64,000 nt of DNA. It comes from Eudorina sp. 2006-703-Eu-15. Its lineage: Eukaryota; Chlorophyta; Chlorophyceae; Chlamydomonadales; Volvocaceae. Position numbers and translations under genes: made by a program. Location: assembly GCA_003117195.1 (NCBI GenBank), contig BDSI01000133.1, positions 193,501-257,500 of the forward strand, read 5' to 3'. Below, piece after piece: positions 24,801 through 36,297 of the stretch (position 1 is its first letter; every line of letters begins with the position of its first letter). A model generated the notes under the pieces. The model was not told the origin of the DNA and ran no database searches. It saw nothing but the letters and a program-made list of their open reading frames with translations.

Positions 24801-27800
24801 CGCTGGGCAGCAGCGCCGCCGTCACAATCTGCACCGGCTCCGAGAGCGGGGCGACCGGCAGCGGCAGCGGGGCCGGGTCCGGGCCTCGCAACCGGCGCCC
24901 CGCGCTGGCTGCACCGCCAGCGGGCCGGAGTCCGCTGTCGCCCGCACAGCAGCAGCAGCAGGCCTCCCTGGACGCGGACACCAACCCCGTCATGGCCTCG
25001 CCCGCGCTGTCCGCAGCTACGGAGGTCAGCGCCGGGGACTCGGTGCTCTTCGGCACCGGCTCTCCGGCGGCGCCCTCCTCCTCCGGTGTGGAGTCATCAT
25101 CGCAGCACAGGTCGCAGTCGACGGCTGCAGCACCGGCGGGCCCGCACCAGCAGCACCCGCACCCGCCGCGGCGCCCTCTGAGTGACTCGTTCTCGCTCTC
25201 TCAGGGCACACGGGCGGTCACGGCGGGGACGCAGCACAGCTCCACCGCTACTGCTGACCCAGTGGAGCAGCCGCCGTCGCACAGGCAGCAGCACCACCAG
25301 CAGCACCACCAGCAGCAACAGCACCACCAGACCTCTCAGGGCACCCGGAGCACCACCACCGCCACGGGGACCCAGCAGAGCTCCACCGGCAGCGCCCAGC
25401 CTATGCAGCAGCCGCACCAGCAGCCGCAGCGGCAGCACGCATCGTCCCAAGACACCCGCAGCGACAGCACGACCACTGCCACCGCCACATCCGCACAGCA
25501 GCACGCAGCTCCCAGCGCCCACCACGCCCAGCAGCAGCGACCGCCCCAGCAGCGACAGCCTCTCCAGCACCCGTATCGGACGCAAGCGGACCCGGATCAG
25601 CGGCCCCGCAGCCGTCCTGGCACGGCGGCGGCGGAGCTCGGCTCGCCCTCCGCGAGCCCCACGCTGCACCAGCCCCAGCCGCCCACGGCGGCACCGCCGC
25701 CGCAGCAGCAAGACCTGTCTCCCACGGCCAGCCCGCAGCGCCAGGCCCGAATGGAGGCCCTGCAGCGCCTGAAGCTGCAGGGCAGCCTGCGGGCGGGCGG
25801 CCTCGGCGCCAACGGCCCGGCGCGCATCGCCGCCGCCATCGCGCCGGCGGCCGCGCCGGGGCCGCCGCCCTCGGCGCGTCCAGGCGGCGAGGTGGCGCCC
25901 CAGGCAGGCCAGCCGGGCGCCTTCAGGGCGTTCCTGAAGGAGCAGGCGCAAGCGCAGGGCTCCCGGTGGACCAGCAGTCATGAGGCGTCCGGCGGCGGCG
26001 ACGCACCGGAGGAGGAGGAGGGGGTGCCGCGCTTGACGGACGTGGGCGACTCGTGGGAGGCCGGCGTCTCGGTGCGGTTGCCGGGGCAGCCCGGGGGCCA
26101 GTCGACGATGTCATCCCGGGAGCTGCGGGCGCGGCGCCAGGCGTGGCGCGGACACGACCGCGGCGCTGAGGAGACGGACCTCAGCGGGGCAAGCCAGCAG
26201 CCACGGAGCTCAGATTGGAGCCTGGCGCAGCATGACCGGGAGCCGCGCACCCGGCAGCACCAGCAGCAGGGCCCCGGTGGCGGGGACTATTCGGGCGGCG
26301 GCGGTGGTGGTGAGAAGCGGTGGCCCCAAGCCGACGCCGACGCGCAGCCGCACCGGCAGCAGAATGACGCCGCGGCAGCCAGCGGCATCGCCGCCCGGAT
26401 GATGGGTGAGGAGGAGGAGGTGGACGAGGAGGAGGCGGGTGAGGCAACCCAGGAGCTGTCGGAGGAGGCCAGCCTGAGGGCGCTGCATGACGCCAGGGCG
26501 GCGGCAGTCGCGTCCCACCGGCGGCAGTCCAGCGGCCATGCGCCGCGCCTGCAGCCACCGCCGCACGCGCATGAGTCGGGTGCCCTCACTCCGCGCGGCT
26601 GGGCACCAAACTCCAGCCGCGGCAAAGGCAGGCTCGGCACTTCGCCGCGCAACGCCCGGGGCCAGAATGCCGCCGACCAGCCACCGCCGCCACCGCAGCA
26701 GCAGCAACCGCAACCGCACGCACAGGGTCCCCAGCAGCACCACAGGCAACAGGACTGGGCGCGCGCACCGCCCTCGGTGCAGCAGCAGCAGCTGCACGAC
26801 GCAGCTCGGGGCGCGCCACGCATCCAGGACGGCACGGACAGCGGGCGGGCTGACCTGCTTGCCCTCCGAAACCACGAGGAGGCAGCGGAACGGAGCGCCG
26901 CGACGCAGCCCGCTTCCGGCCATCGGGCGGCTGCTGCGCGGCCGCTGTCCGCCGCCGCGGCTGAGAGTGCGCGCACCCGCGACACGCCGCCGGCCCGGGT
27001 GACCCTCCCTGGAGATGACGGCTCCCTGGCGCAGCTCGGGAGTGCGCAGCGCGCGGGCCAGCTGCGGGACGGTGCTGTGCCGCGGCACACGGGACGGGGT
27101 GAGGCGCCGGCGGCCGCGGCCGCGGCGGTCGCCTGGCCCGAGAGCCCCGCCAGGACGGCGGGCCGGCCAGATACCGCCGACCCAGAGGCACAGGAGCGGC
27201 AGGCCGGTGGTCCGGCGGCTGGGACGAGTGGGCGGGGTGCTGCAGGCGAGGAGAGGTCAGGAGACGGCTCGGGGCCGGCCAACCCGAGCGCGGGTCATAA
27301 CGGCGCGTTGGTAGGCGCTGATTCCTTGGTGGTCTACGAATGCAGCGGCGTCGTCAGCCAAGGCGGTAGGCCGAGCAGCAGCGGCACGGGTCCGTGGAGG
27401 GAGGCCCAGTCGAGCCCCGTCTCGGGCGGCAACGCTGGCGGCACTGGGCGCCTCGGGGGCGCCGGCGGAGGTCACAGCTACGGCGGGGTAGCGGGCAGAG
27501 GCGGTGGTGGTGACCCACGGGTCGACCTCCTGGGCACCAGCGTCACGGCGGAGAAGATGTCATCCATCCTCAAGTACCTGGAGGAGGTCGAACTTCAGGT
27601 ACGAAGGGGCCCTTTACAGAACAGTCGCGCGCACACAGTCGAGGCGCTAGGGGGACCGCATTTGCTGTGCCGTGTTCCCATTTGTGTCCATGCATCCCGT
27701 GACCACCATTGTTATTAAGGGTGTTGCAGTGGACCCCGCGGGACCACCATGAGTCCATGACCCTGTGCGCCGACCGCACCCATCTTGACATTGCCATACA

Positions 27801-28993
27801 GCGATGAAGGCGCCCATCCCTCCCGGCCACTCGCTGCTGCGCCGGCCCCGGCCCCCCGCCCCTCCCCAGGCTGAGCAGGAGGCCACGGGCGTGTCGCTGG
27901 CTCCCGGGCTGCTGGCTGTCGAGACCCCCGCTCCGACCACCGCGGCGCTTCTGCCGGGCAGCGCCCTGGCGCACCACCACCAACACCGGGGCGGCCCCGG
28001 CACCGGCCCCGGCTCCATGCCGCCCCACTCCCAACACACTCGGCGCTACCTCGAGACGGCCTCCGCCACGTCCACCGGCACTCGCCAGGTCACCAACGGC
28101 TCCTCGCGGCCCGGGACGGCGCACACGGGGACGTCGCAGCTGGGCGGGCAGGTGGGTTGCGAGGGTTAGCGTCGCAGCTGGGCGGGCAGGTGGGTTGCGA
28201 GGATTAGCGTCGCAGCTGGGCGGGCAGGTGGGTTGCGAGGATTAGCGTCGCAGCTGGGCGGGCAGGTGGGTTGCGAGGGTTAGCGTCGCAGCTGGGCGGG
28301 CAGGTGGGTTCAGAGGGTCGGCTTGGAGTACGGTAGTACTGCGGAAGGTATGGCTGCGGGCGTTGGGCGGCCGGCTCGGGCGGGCTGCAAAGTGAGATGA
28401 GGAAGCGGCCAGATGGGAAGGAAGGCAGTGGGGGGGCCCGCACATGTGGATCAGGAGGACCACGGGGTCGTTTCCATCATCAAATTCCTGGGCAGTCTCC
28501 ACCAGGTGACGCTGCACTCCTTCCATCATACCCAGTGTTGCCGTCATTCCATCAAACCCGTCGCGTCACAAACACGTTTGGCCCCCGCGTGCAGCGTTCA
28601 GCGGCGGTGCTGAGCGACGCCGGCACGGCGCTCCACCGCAGCCGCCGTCGGACCCGTTCTCACCACCGGGGCCTGGCGGGTGGGGCGGACGAGGATGTCT
28701 CCGAAACTGGCGGGCACGACGGCGGCGAGGATGACGACGACGCCGTCGTGCTGGGCATGGACGACGACACGGTGTCGGTGGGCACGCGGAGCACTTTCGC
28801 GGGTCATGGGAACAGGTGAGCGGAGGGCCGCACACATCGGGTCGGACTCATCCACATATCGGGTCGGGTCGGGTGGGTCTAGTTCCTACACACATGCATG
28901 TGTGTGCGCGTGTGTGGGTTTCTTAGGCAGGCAGAACAGGAGTGCGTGACATGCGAGGGGCCGAGTCGCGCCCGTGTGTGTACGGAAACTAAA

Positions 28994-29024
<31 letters not shown>

Positions 29025-32000
29025 ACGGATCGAATTTGGGTCCTGTAGAAACGGAGATGCCACTACTTGTCCGTGAAGGGAACCTTGACCACATCTCTTT
29101 ACAAGCGCCCAATTAACGAACTCCGCCCGGACCTGCGCCCTTCCTCCGTAAACCCCCCTCGCGCGCTGCAAGGCCGGCCTTCCTGGCGGAGTCCGTCTAC
29201 GAGAATGTGCGGTCCAAGATCCGGCGCTTGCAGGTGGGTGTGGGCCACTTGATGGGGGGCACGTGCTGCGAGTGTGCACCCGCTGGCACTGCGACACTTC
29301 GGCACGGGAATGCCCGCCGGCAAGCGTTGGAAGCTGGGTTACCTAACTTGCTGTGTGCAAGTTGCTGTGTTTGATTCGCGCTCGTGTCTACGACTGACCC
29401 CGTGTGTGTGTATGTATCCTTTCCACGGGATGTGCGTCTTGACCGCCGCGCACGCACCCCCACAGGACGACGTCAAGCAGCGGGACGCGCGCATCGGCGA
29501 GCTCACTCAGGTGGGGCTCGTGAGGGGGGGAAGAGGTCGCTCAACGAGCAGTACTGCACGGCCCTGTACTGCGCACCCTTGCGCACACAACACACGCACC
29601 AACACACATCAACATACCGACAACGTAGGTTTATATTCCATGTACGCACCAATGGGCGCAGCAGGCAGCCCACCACGCACCATATCCTCCTCATCTTCCG
29701 GGCCTCAGCATTTAATGAAGGGGACCTCCGCACCGTTGGTGTTCCAGTTCAAGCCTGGCTAGGGTTACAGCTAGACTTCGGGGACACAACGCAAACGCCC
29801 AATATCAGCATATCTGTTTGCAAGGGCTACGGCGGCCCCCATTCCCGTGTGGCGGCCCCCATTCCCGTGTGGCGGCCCCCATTCCCGTGTGCCCAGCACC
29901 GAAGCGCCCCAGGCCTCCGCGCCCATCCCCCTGTGTCCCTGGCCTCCCGATAGGAGATCGAGTCCCTGCAGGCGGCCCAGCGGACGGTGCTGCTGGACGC
30001 AGACGCCCGCCTGACGGAGATGCTGGCGGCCCAGCGCGCCGAGTACGAGGCGGCGGTGTCGCGCCACATGGCCTTCGTGGACCGGCTGCTGGCCGACAAG
30101 GAGGCGCTGGCGGCCCGGGCGGAGCAGCTCACGGAGCAGCTCAAGGTGCGCTGAAGGGGGCCAGGGCATGAGGGGAAGGGCCTGCGGGCGCCGCTGGAGA
30201 GCCTTCCCCAGATCGTGGTGCCCAAACAGTAGTTCGGTAAAGAAATGGCAAATATGGCATGGGGTTATAAAGAAAAGAAAATCAAACCCTGTATGGGGTT
30301 GAAAAGAAACAGATCCGGGGTATGGGGTATCGCGGGGGCGCCATGTCACCAGGGAGGGCGCAGAGGAGGCTTGCAGGTGTACCCGGGCCCAGGTGACACA
30401 TTCGTGTGCGCGGGGTGTGCCGCCGTGCAGGCCGCGGACGAGCGGCAGGAGCGGGCCATCTCCAAGCTCAAGGAGGGCTGGGCGGCGGAGCTCAAGCGCC
30501 AGAAGGAGGGCTGGGCGGCCGGGGAGAAGCAGCGCCGGGAGGCGTGGATGCAGTCCAAGGCGGCGGAGATCAAGGACGTCACCGTCAAGGGGCTGGAGGG
30601 CGAGGTAAGGGCGCGCGGCTGGGGAGGCCACCCCCCCCCCTCCACACACACAGGTCGGCTCAGTTATCTCTTACGCAGGTCAGCTTTACTTACGCACGGA
30701 AATGGTTCCCCGGGCTGTGCTGAATCGCGGCGAGGGCAATTTAGTGAGGCTGTGCGGTGTAACGTCGCCTGGGATGCCTAGGTCCTTGGGCTTCTTTCCG
30801 ACTGGGTGTATGGTGTTAGCAGCAGATGGCGGGTGTGTTTGCAAGCACCGGTATCCGGGTTTACCTGCTGGGCACTTGGACCATCGGAGTGGTCACGCCC
30901 TGGTGTACACATGATCCAGATCCAGATCCACAAGGAAATATGATGTAATCAATGGCCGTCATACATCTCATGTTCTCAACCCTGTCGATTTAAGAGGCCT
31001 GGAATGCCTCTTTGTGACCGCGCACCGTGGGACGTCTGACCTCGCGCACACGGTCCCCGCACAGGTCCAGAAGCTGCTTGAGCGGCACCGCGCGGAGCTG
31101 GCCGCCGCCCAGAAGGCCGCCGCGGACGAGGCCAAGCGGCACCTGGACACCTACGTGGCACAGAACGAGGCGGCTGTGCGGCAGGTACGCGCGTGCTTGT
31201 ATTTAGGAAAGGGACCAGCCGTGTGCTTGTGTGTATGTGGGTTTAGGGGTTGTGGTTGGGTTGGTATGTGCTTGTCTGTGCCACGGGCGCCGGGAGATCA
31301 TGCTGCTCGAGTACGGCAACGACCATTCGCCTTGGTATTCCCTGCGGGCGGGATGCCGTGTCACGGGAATCACACGCTTGGGCTAGCGATGCGTGCTCCC
31401 TTGCAAGGCACCGTGCCCCGGCCATCCGACCGGGTCCTTGCAACACGGTAGGATGGCCGGGGCACGGTGCTTTGCAAGGGAGCACACGCATCGCGTGCGC
31501 ACCTTTGGGTGTGCCCGTCCGCATCGTGTACCCATCGCATAACTCAGAATGTGCATGCCAGGCAATGTGACTCCAGTCGCAGAGCCTGGCCAAAGCAAGA
31601 GTTGGCGGACGCCGACTGGCTGGCTTCCCTGGCGCTGTGTTGCTGTCCGCAGCTCAAGGAGCGCATGGCCCGCGAGGCGGAGGAGGCGGTCGAGAAGGAA
31701 CGGGCCGCCGCCGCCACCCGGCTGCGGGAGGTCAGCGAGCGCTACGAGCAGCAGCTGCAGGTAGGTGGGAAGGGGCACTGTGGAGGAGGAGGAGGTAGAC
31801 GGATAATTAGCCCGGCGTTGCACGGTTGCACTCACATGCTTGGCCCAGTTGCCCGAACTTGCCAAAAGACGATCCCGACCTGCCTGGACGGCGCCTGACC
31901 TAACCTTTGCCTTGTCTTGCCCTGTAGACCCAGAGAATGCGCTTGGTGTCAGACGCCGACCTGCGGCTGGAGCAGCTGGAGCAGGCCAGGTGGGCGCTGT

Positions 32001-34368
32001 GTACACCGGAGCTTGAGTACACCGGACAGACGATGATTAGCCTTCTGGGAGTCTGAAGCTGTTCCTGTGTATAAATCTGGGCATTGTACTTGTGTAGACA
32101 GACACAACGCCGGCATCCGTCGGGTCAGCCTGCGCGCCTGAGCAGAAGGGAATGAAGTAATGTCGGTTTGGTTATGGCAAATATCGCCGCGTGTGTTAGG
32201 TTTCTGAGCGGCGTGTCCCTTGCGTCCCGTGTCCGTGTCCGCAGGAAGGAGGACAAGAAGCGCTACGAGGAGGCCGTCGCGGCTGCCAAGGAGGCGGGCG
32301 AGGCGCGGCTGAAAGACGCCGAGGGGGACTGGCGGAGGGAGAAGGACGCGGTGCGCAAGGCGCACGAGAAGCAGGTAGGTGCGGGCCACACGGACAAGGC
32401 GAACACCGAACAGGCGAAGAATTCCGGGTATGTGGTACGGCACTTCCAGCAGCGAGAATGGTTGGAGCCGTTCGCATGTCCTGGGTGGGCCGGACGGAGG
32501 CGTCCAGGTCCCAGATGCTGTGACTTGCCTCGTTTGCATCTTGGTCACCGTACCACTGACCGTGACCGCGCCTTCAACGGGAAACCCACCACCGCCCGCT
32601 TTCCGCCCCAGATCGACGCGCTCCGAGAGCAGTACGAGACGGGCCAGGAGGGCTGGCGGGCCGCCATGGCGGAGCGAGCCCGCAAGGAGGTCAACGAGCG
32701 CGTGGCCGCGATCCGGGAGAAGCTGCTGCAAGAGCGAAATGAGGAGGTGCAGGTCGGTCGGTGCTTGGGTTGGCTGGGCAGCCGGCGGGCCTGGCAGCGT
32801 ACCTTTGCAGCTCACCCATGATCCTTCATGTCGACAGGGGCTCGTGCCTCGGCTTCTGGTGGTTTCGGTGCGCAAATGGACATTGGGATGGATCCTCAAA
32901 TTCTCCCTCGTGTGACAATCAAGTCAAACACCCTCGCGTGCCTTGCGTGCTGTCATGGTGGTTGGCTGGTTGCCCCGGGTCCATATGGACGCAGGCGGTC
33001 ATGACGCGGCTGGAGGCCGAGCACGCGGCCGCGGTGGAGGCCCTCAAAGAGGACTTCCGGCGGCGAGAGGAGGCGTCGGCGGCCCGCGCGGCGTCCGCCC
33101 TGAAGGAGGCCCGCCGGGCGGAGGCCAAGATGGCGGAGCGCTTCCGCAACGCCGGCATGGCCACCAAGGTGCGAGGTGGAGCTGCGGCTGAGGTGCGGTG
33201 TGGGCGCGATCGAGTTCATCGCATCAACCGGCCGCAGTGAGACGGCCCGCAGCGGCAGTGAGTGTGCCGCCGATGTTCATGTGCCACTCGCATATCGCTG
33301 CTGCGTGTTCTGACACTAGGACCGTAATTCGACACAGTCTCTACCCCGTCGTCCTACACCCAAACCCAAACCCCAGACCGCCGAGGAGCGTCTGGCCACC
33401 AGCGAACTGACTATCAGCGACCTGCGGCGGGAGCTTGAGGCCCGGAACAACACCATCCGCTGGCTGGAGGCGCAGGTGGGCTTGGAACCTCTCCTCACAG
33501 TGCGGGACGGGAGACCACCCTCCTGCAGCAATAGTGCGGATGGAGCACTGCATCGTTGCAAGCCAGCTGCTCCAAGGTTCGTGTTGAAACATCAATCCAT
33601 GAAAACAAAGCATTCATGTGCCCCGCTGCCACTGCAGGTGTCGGTCGCCAAAGATGAGGCCGCGGCCCGGGAGCGGGACGTGCGGTCCCTGGGCGACGAG
33701 AAAGCGGCGGTGGCCGCCGAGGTTGCGGCGGCGGTGGCGCGGGACAAGCAACAGGTGGAGGCGCGGCTGGCGCAGGCGCTGCAGGTGGGATATTGCGTTG
33801 TGTAGTTCTCACTACGATTATAGTGGGCCCTATCCAGGTCCTATTAGAGGGGAAGGTAGAGCACGGGACAGGTATTGTCTGGTGTGGCCGAGCCCTTTAT
33901 TCTCGTCTCGGGTCCCAAAAAAAGTCGTTGTGATGAGTCTGGCTTCGGCCAGGGTGTGCTGAAGGCGTGAAGGTGATAGATGCCGTATGCTCAAAGAAAA
34001 AGAACCAGGACCAGGGGCCAGCTTGGCTGACAGCGCCCGGCCATGGACGCGCCGCGCTCCACGCGCGCGCCCCGCAGGACGCCCAGGAGCTGCGGTCGCG
34101 GCACAGCGCGGAGATGGCGGCTGTGGAGGCGCGGGTGCGGGCCACCCTGGCGCGCAAGGATGAGGTGATCGCGGGGCTGCGGGAGCAGCTGGCGGCCCTG
34201 GCGGCGGAGCTGCGGAGCACCCAGGAGGTGCTGCGGCAGCAGCAGGAGGAGCTGGGCAGCGAGCTGAGCGGAAGTGGCGGGAGCGGAAGCGGCGGGAGCG
34301 GCTTCTCGGCGGGGCGGGACTTGTACGGCGGGGAAAGCACGGCGGGGAGACGGGGCGGCCGGTACTGA
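21807..34368 (+). CDS. CEP131: CEP131/AZI1 orthologue (centriolar/transition-zone protein)
   Basis: CEP131 (AZI1; dilatory in Drosophila) is a coiled-coil protein of centrioles, satellites and the ciliary transition zone. This complete model has 22 phase-consistent exons and about 2283 aa: 21807-21825, 21892-21988, 22065-22245, 22442-22516, 22779-23324, 23592-24209, 24530-27598, 27870-28151, 28595-28815, 29173-29233, 29466-29510, 29954-30145, 30431-30604, 31065-31184, 31653-31760, 31928-31989, 32245-32374, 32612-32752, 32995-33168, 33377-33475, 33638-33784 and 34078-34368. Key matches to the family are an IQ motif (ARVIQTHWRGWQRW, near residue 295), SVTAEKMSSILKYLEEVELQ before the coiled coils, SRHMAFVDRLLADKE, the signature KDVTVKGLE (near 1855), and ARVRATLARKDEVIAGL near the C-terminus. 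Residues 513-1535 come from one Gln/Ala/Ser/Pro-rich exon, making the protein about twice the usual animal size. The start MSAKQQ was chosen because exon 1 splices in phase to the rest. Confidence 0.9.
24530..27598 (+). other. Giant low-complexity exon of CEP131
   Basis: This 3069-nt exon (1023 codons, exactly phase 0 at both ends) is rich in Gln, Ala, Ser, Pro, His and Gly, with CAG/CAC repeats in 25260-25560. It lies between the IQ-motif exons and the conserved block SILKYLEEVE. There is no stop codon over its whole length, and acidic runs (EEEEVDEEEAGE) near 26410 argue that it is translated. Confidence 0.85.
27708..27750 (-). repeat. Dispersed repeat copy with (TTA)n
   Basis: TTGTTATTAAGGGTGTTGCA, then GTGGACCCCGCGGGACC, in the CEP131 intron after the giant exon. 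Confidence 0.55.
28114..28309 (+). repeat. 38-bp tandem repeat duplicating the exon end and its splice donor
   Basis: The end of CEP131 exon 8 (CAGCTGGGCGGGCAG) with its donor GTGGGT and the following bases is repeated in tandem. Identical donors occur at 28152, 28190, 28228, 28266 and 28304, exactly 38 bp apart. The units differ only at single bases (GGGTTAG versus GGATTAG). Confidence 0.93.
28993..29022. repeat. (TG)n microsatellite in a CEP131 intron
   Basis: About 15 TG dinucleotides in the intron between exons 9 and 10. Confidence 0.9.
31386..31494. repeat. Long foldback (inverted repeat) in a CEP131 intron
   Basis: Arm 1 (31386-31427) starts GCGATGCGTGCTCCCTTGCA and arm 2 (31451-31494) is its near-perfect reverse complement, with about a 23-nt loop. 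The arms differ by a 2-nt indel and one or two mismatches over about 42 bp, and weaker pairing seems to continue outward. The RNA would form a long hairpin. No terminal transposon signature was found. Confidence 0.85.
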
Positions 34369-36297
34369 GGTGATTCTTGGGGTCTCCGCCAACTGCCAAC
34401 GGCCAACGACCAACTGCCGATTGAACGCCCGTCCATGGCGCAGGGTACCTTTCTCTGTAGCAAGGGGCTTTTTCGCCATCGTGCGAATCAACTCCAGCCT
34501 GTACATACATGGGTAATCACGAAATGTATGCAGCGCCCAGGTGTGTGTATCAGCGGTGTTGTCTTCGCGGCTGAAATGGGCCTCTGGGACCGTAGCGCTT
34601 GACACAGATGTACTCCTAAGGCATGGTGGGCATGATGGGCCACCTGCGCATGTCAGGGCTTTCCAGAGCGCACTCACGCACGGGGCCGCATTGCGGACCC
34701 GGCCCTGCCTGCGGTTCCAGTCCTAAGCGTGTCGGCGACGTCACGAGCGATTCAGCCTGTGTCGTTCTTTTTTTCAGCTCAGCTGCCGGTTGATGCCCAT
34801 TTTCATAGAAGTTGTGAGCAGGCCGGACCGGTGGAGTTGCCTGTTTGGGACGGACGTCCGGCCTCATTGTGTGCTCAGGCCTAGATGTGGTTTGTGGTTT
34901 CGGAGATTCGCTGCGCAACCACATGGCAGGTGATCTCCTGGGGGCACGAAGGGTGCACTCTGCCCAACGGCGAGTGTTCGTGTATGTGTTCGTGTATGCA
35001 GCACGTACGCGTCCTTGGAACGAGTCTGCGGTGTGTTTAATGAGACCCCCCCCCTCGGCTGTGTGTGTATTGCGGAGGTCAAGGCGCGCATGCGTGCGTG
35101 CTGGATGCGGGGTCCGCCTGTGAAGAAGGACGTTTACCGCGACCCATGGGTCATTAGGGGTCATCGCCTCCATTCATCACCCATCACACCGCGCGCCTCG
35201 CTGGTGCAGCAGCACTGCACATGTATGCGTGCTTCCGGGATGAGTGGTCGTGGTATCGGACGCGTGCGTGCGGTGATTAGTAACAATCATTATTATTAAG
35301 GATATTACAGTGGACCCCGCGCGTCATCGGGATCATAACCATGTGCGTGTGGTGATTTGGTGGGCTCTGAACGTCTGAAGGTAGCTGAGCGAAGGGTCGG
35401 CGCAGGTGGCACCTTTTATACCGCACGCTCACAGGCATGGCAACATTGTTCCTGAGTCCATCCCACATGTAACGCTGGCCTTTCTTTGTCAGCAGGCTCC
35501 GAGGGCGATCTGTGGGGCGGCCCCTCAGTAAAGGTTCTACTTCCGGACGGCGCGCAAACGTCTGACAGGGGGATGAGGGATTCGGGGTTGGAATGCGCGC
35601 CGTACAGAGGGACGAGATGCAGGACATCACACTTTTGGCTGCAGCAATCGAAGACAGCGGTCAGGCGTGCGCAAGCCGAGAATGCAGCGACGAACGATAA
35701 GTCACGCTATTGCAGTAACGCAATTCGCTGTTTGTAATGTCAGCCCGTGAGATCTCGTACGTGAGTCCCAGGTTTGTCGATGTGACAAGAAGCCTCGACG
35801 ACCCACGGTCGCATTGACGTCGCTTGGGACCCCAAGCAACCTCCACCCATCCATACATCGCGACCAGGCGTCCTGCGAAGAAGAGGCTGCAGGATAATTG
35901 AGGTACAAAAGCGCAAACGGCATCTATATGGGGCAGCTGGCTCGTACTCGCAGCTGGATCTTCCGGGCGCCCTGGCCCTGCTTGCCTGGCGACTTCCGAT
36001 CGCGGTCATCTTGGCGGCTGTAGAAGCCTTCTCGCGAGCTTTCTCAAGCCTAATAATTATCCTGGCGCTTTCTTGGTGCGTGATGCCCGTTATTACCACA
36101 TGCCAACGTCAGCGCGCGGAGGTAGAATGAACCCCCTGCGGCATGCGTTCCACCGACCCGCTCTGGCAGCCTGCCCAACCACCCGCTGAATACCCGCTGT
36201 GCTTGAAGTAGACAAAGTAGTAGGTCAAGCCGTTGGGCCGCCGATTCTCCCGCCGTGTAGGTTCGGTGCGGTCTTTGGGACCCGTGGGTCGGCTCAC
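34369..36297. other. Intergenic region downstream of CEP131
   Basis: About 1.9 kb with no supported exon. It contains one dispersed repeat copy (35290-35336). The last 600 bases presumably include the promoter of the polyQ coiled-coil gene. Confidence 0.45.
35290..35336 (-). repeat. Dispersed repeat copy with (ATT)n
   Basis: ATTATTATTAAGGATATTAC, then AGTGGACCCCGCGCGTCATC, in the intergenic region. It closely resembles the copies at 27708 and 41108. Confidence 0.6.

Noticed and set aside
25097..27282. Long minus-strand frames opposite the CEP131 giant exon
   Set aside because: Shadows of GC-rich coding sequence; the plus strand has phase-consistent borders and conserved ends.
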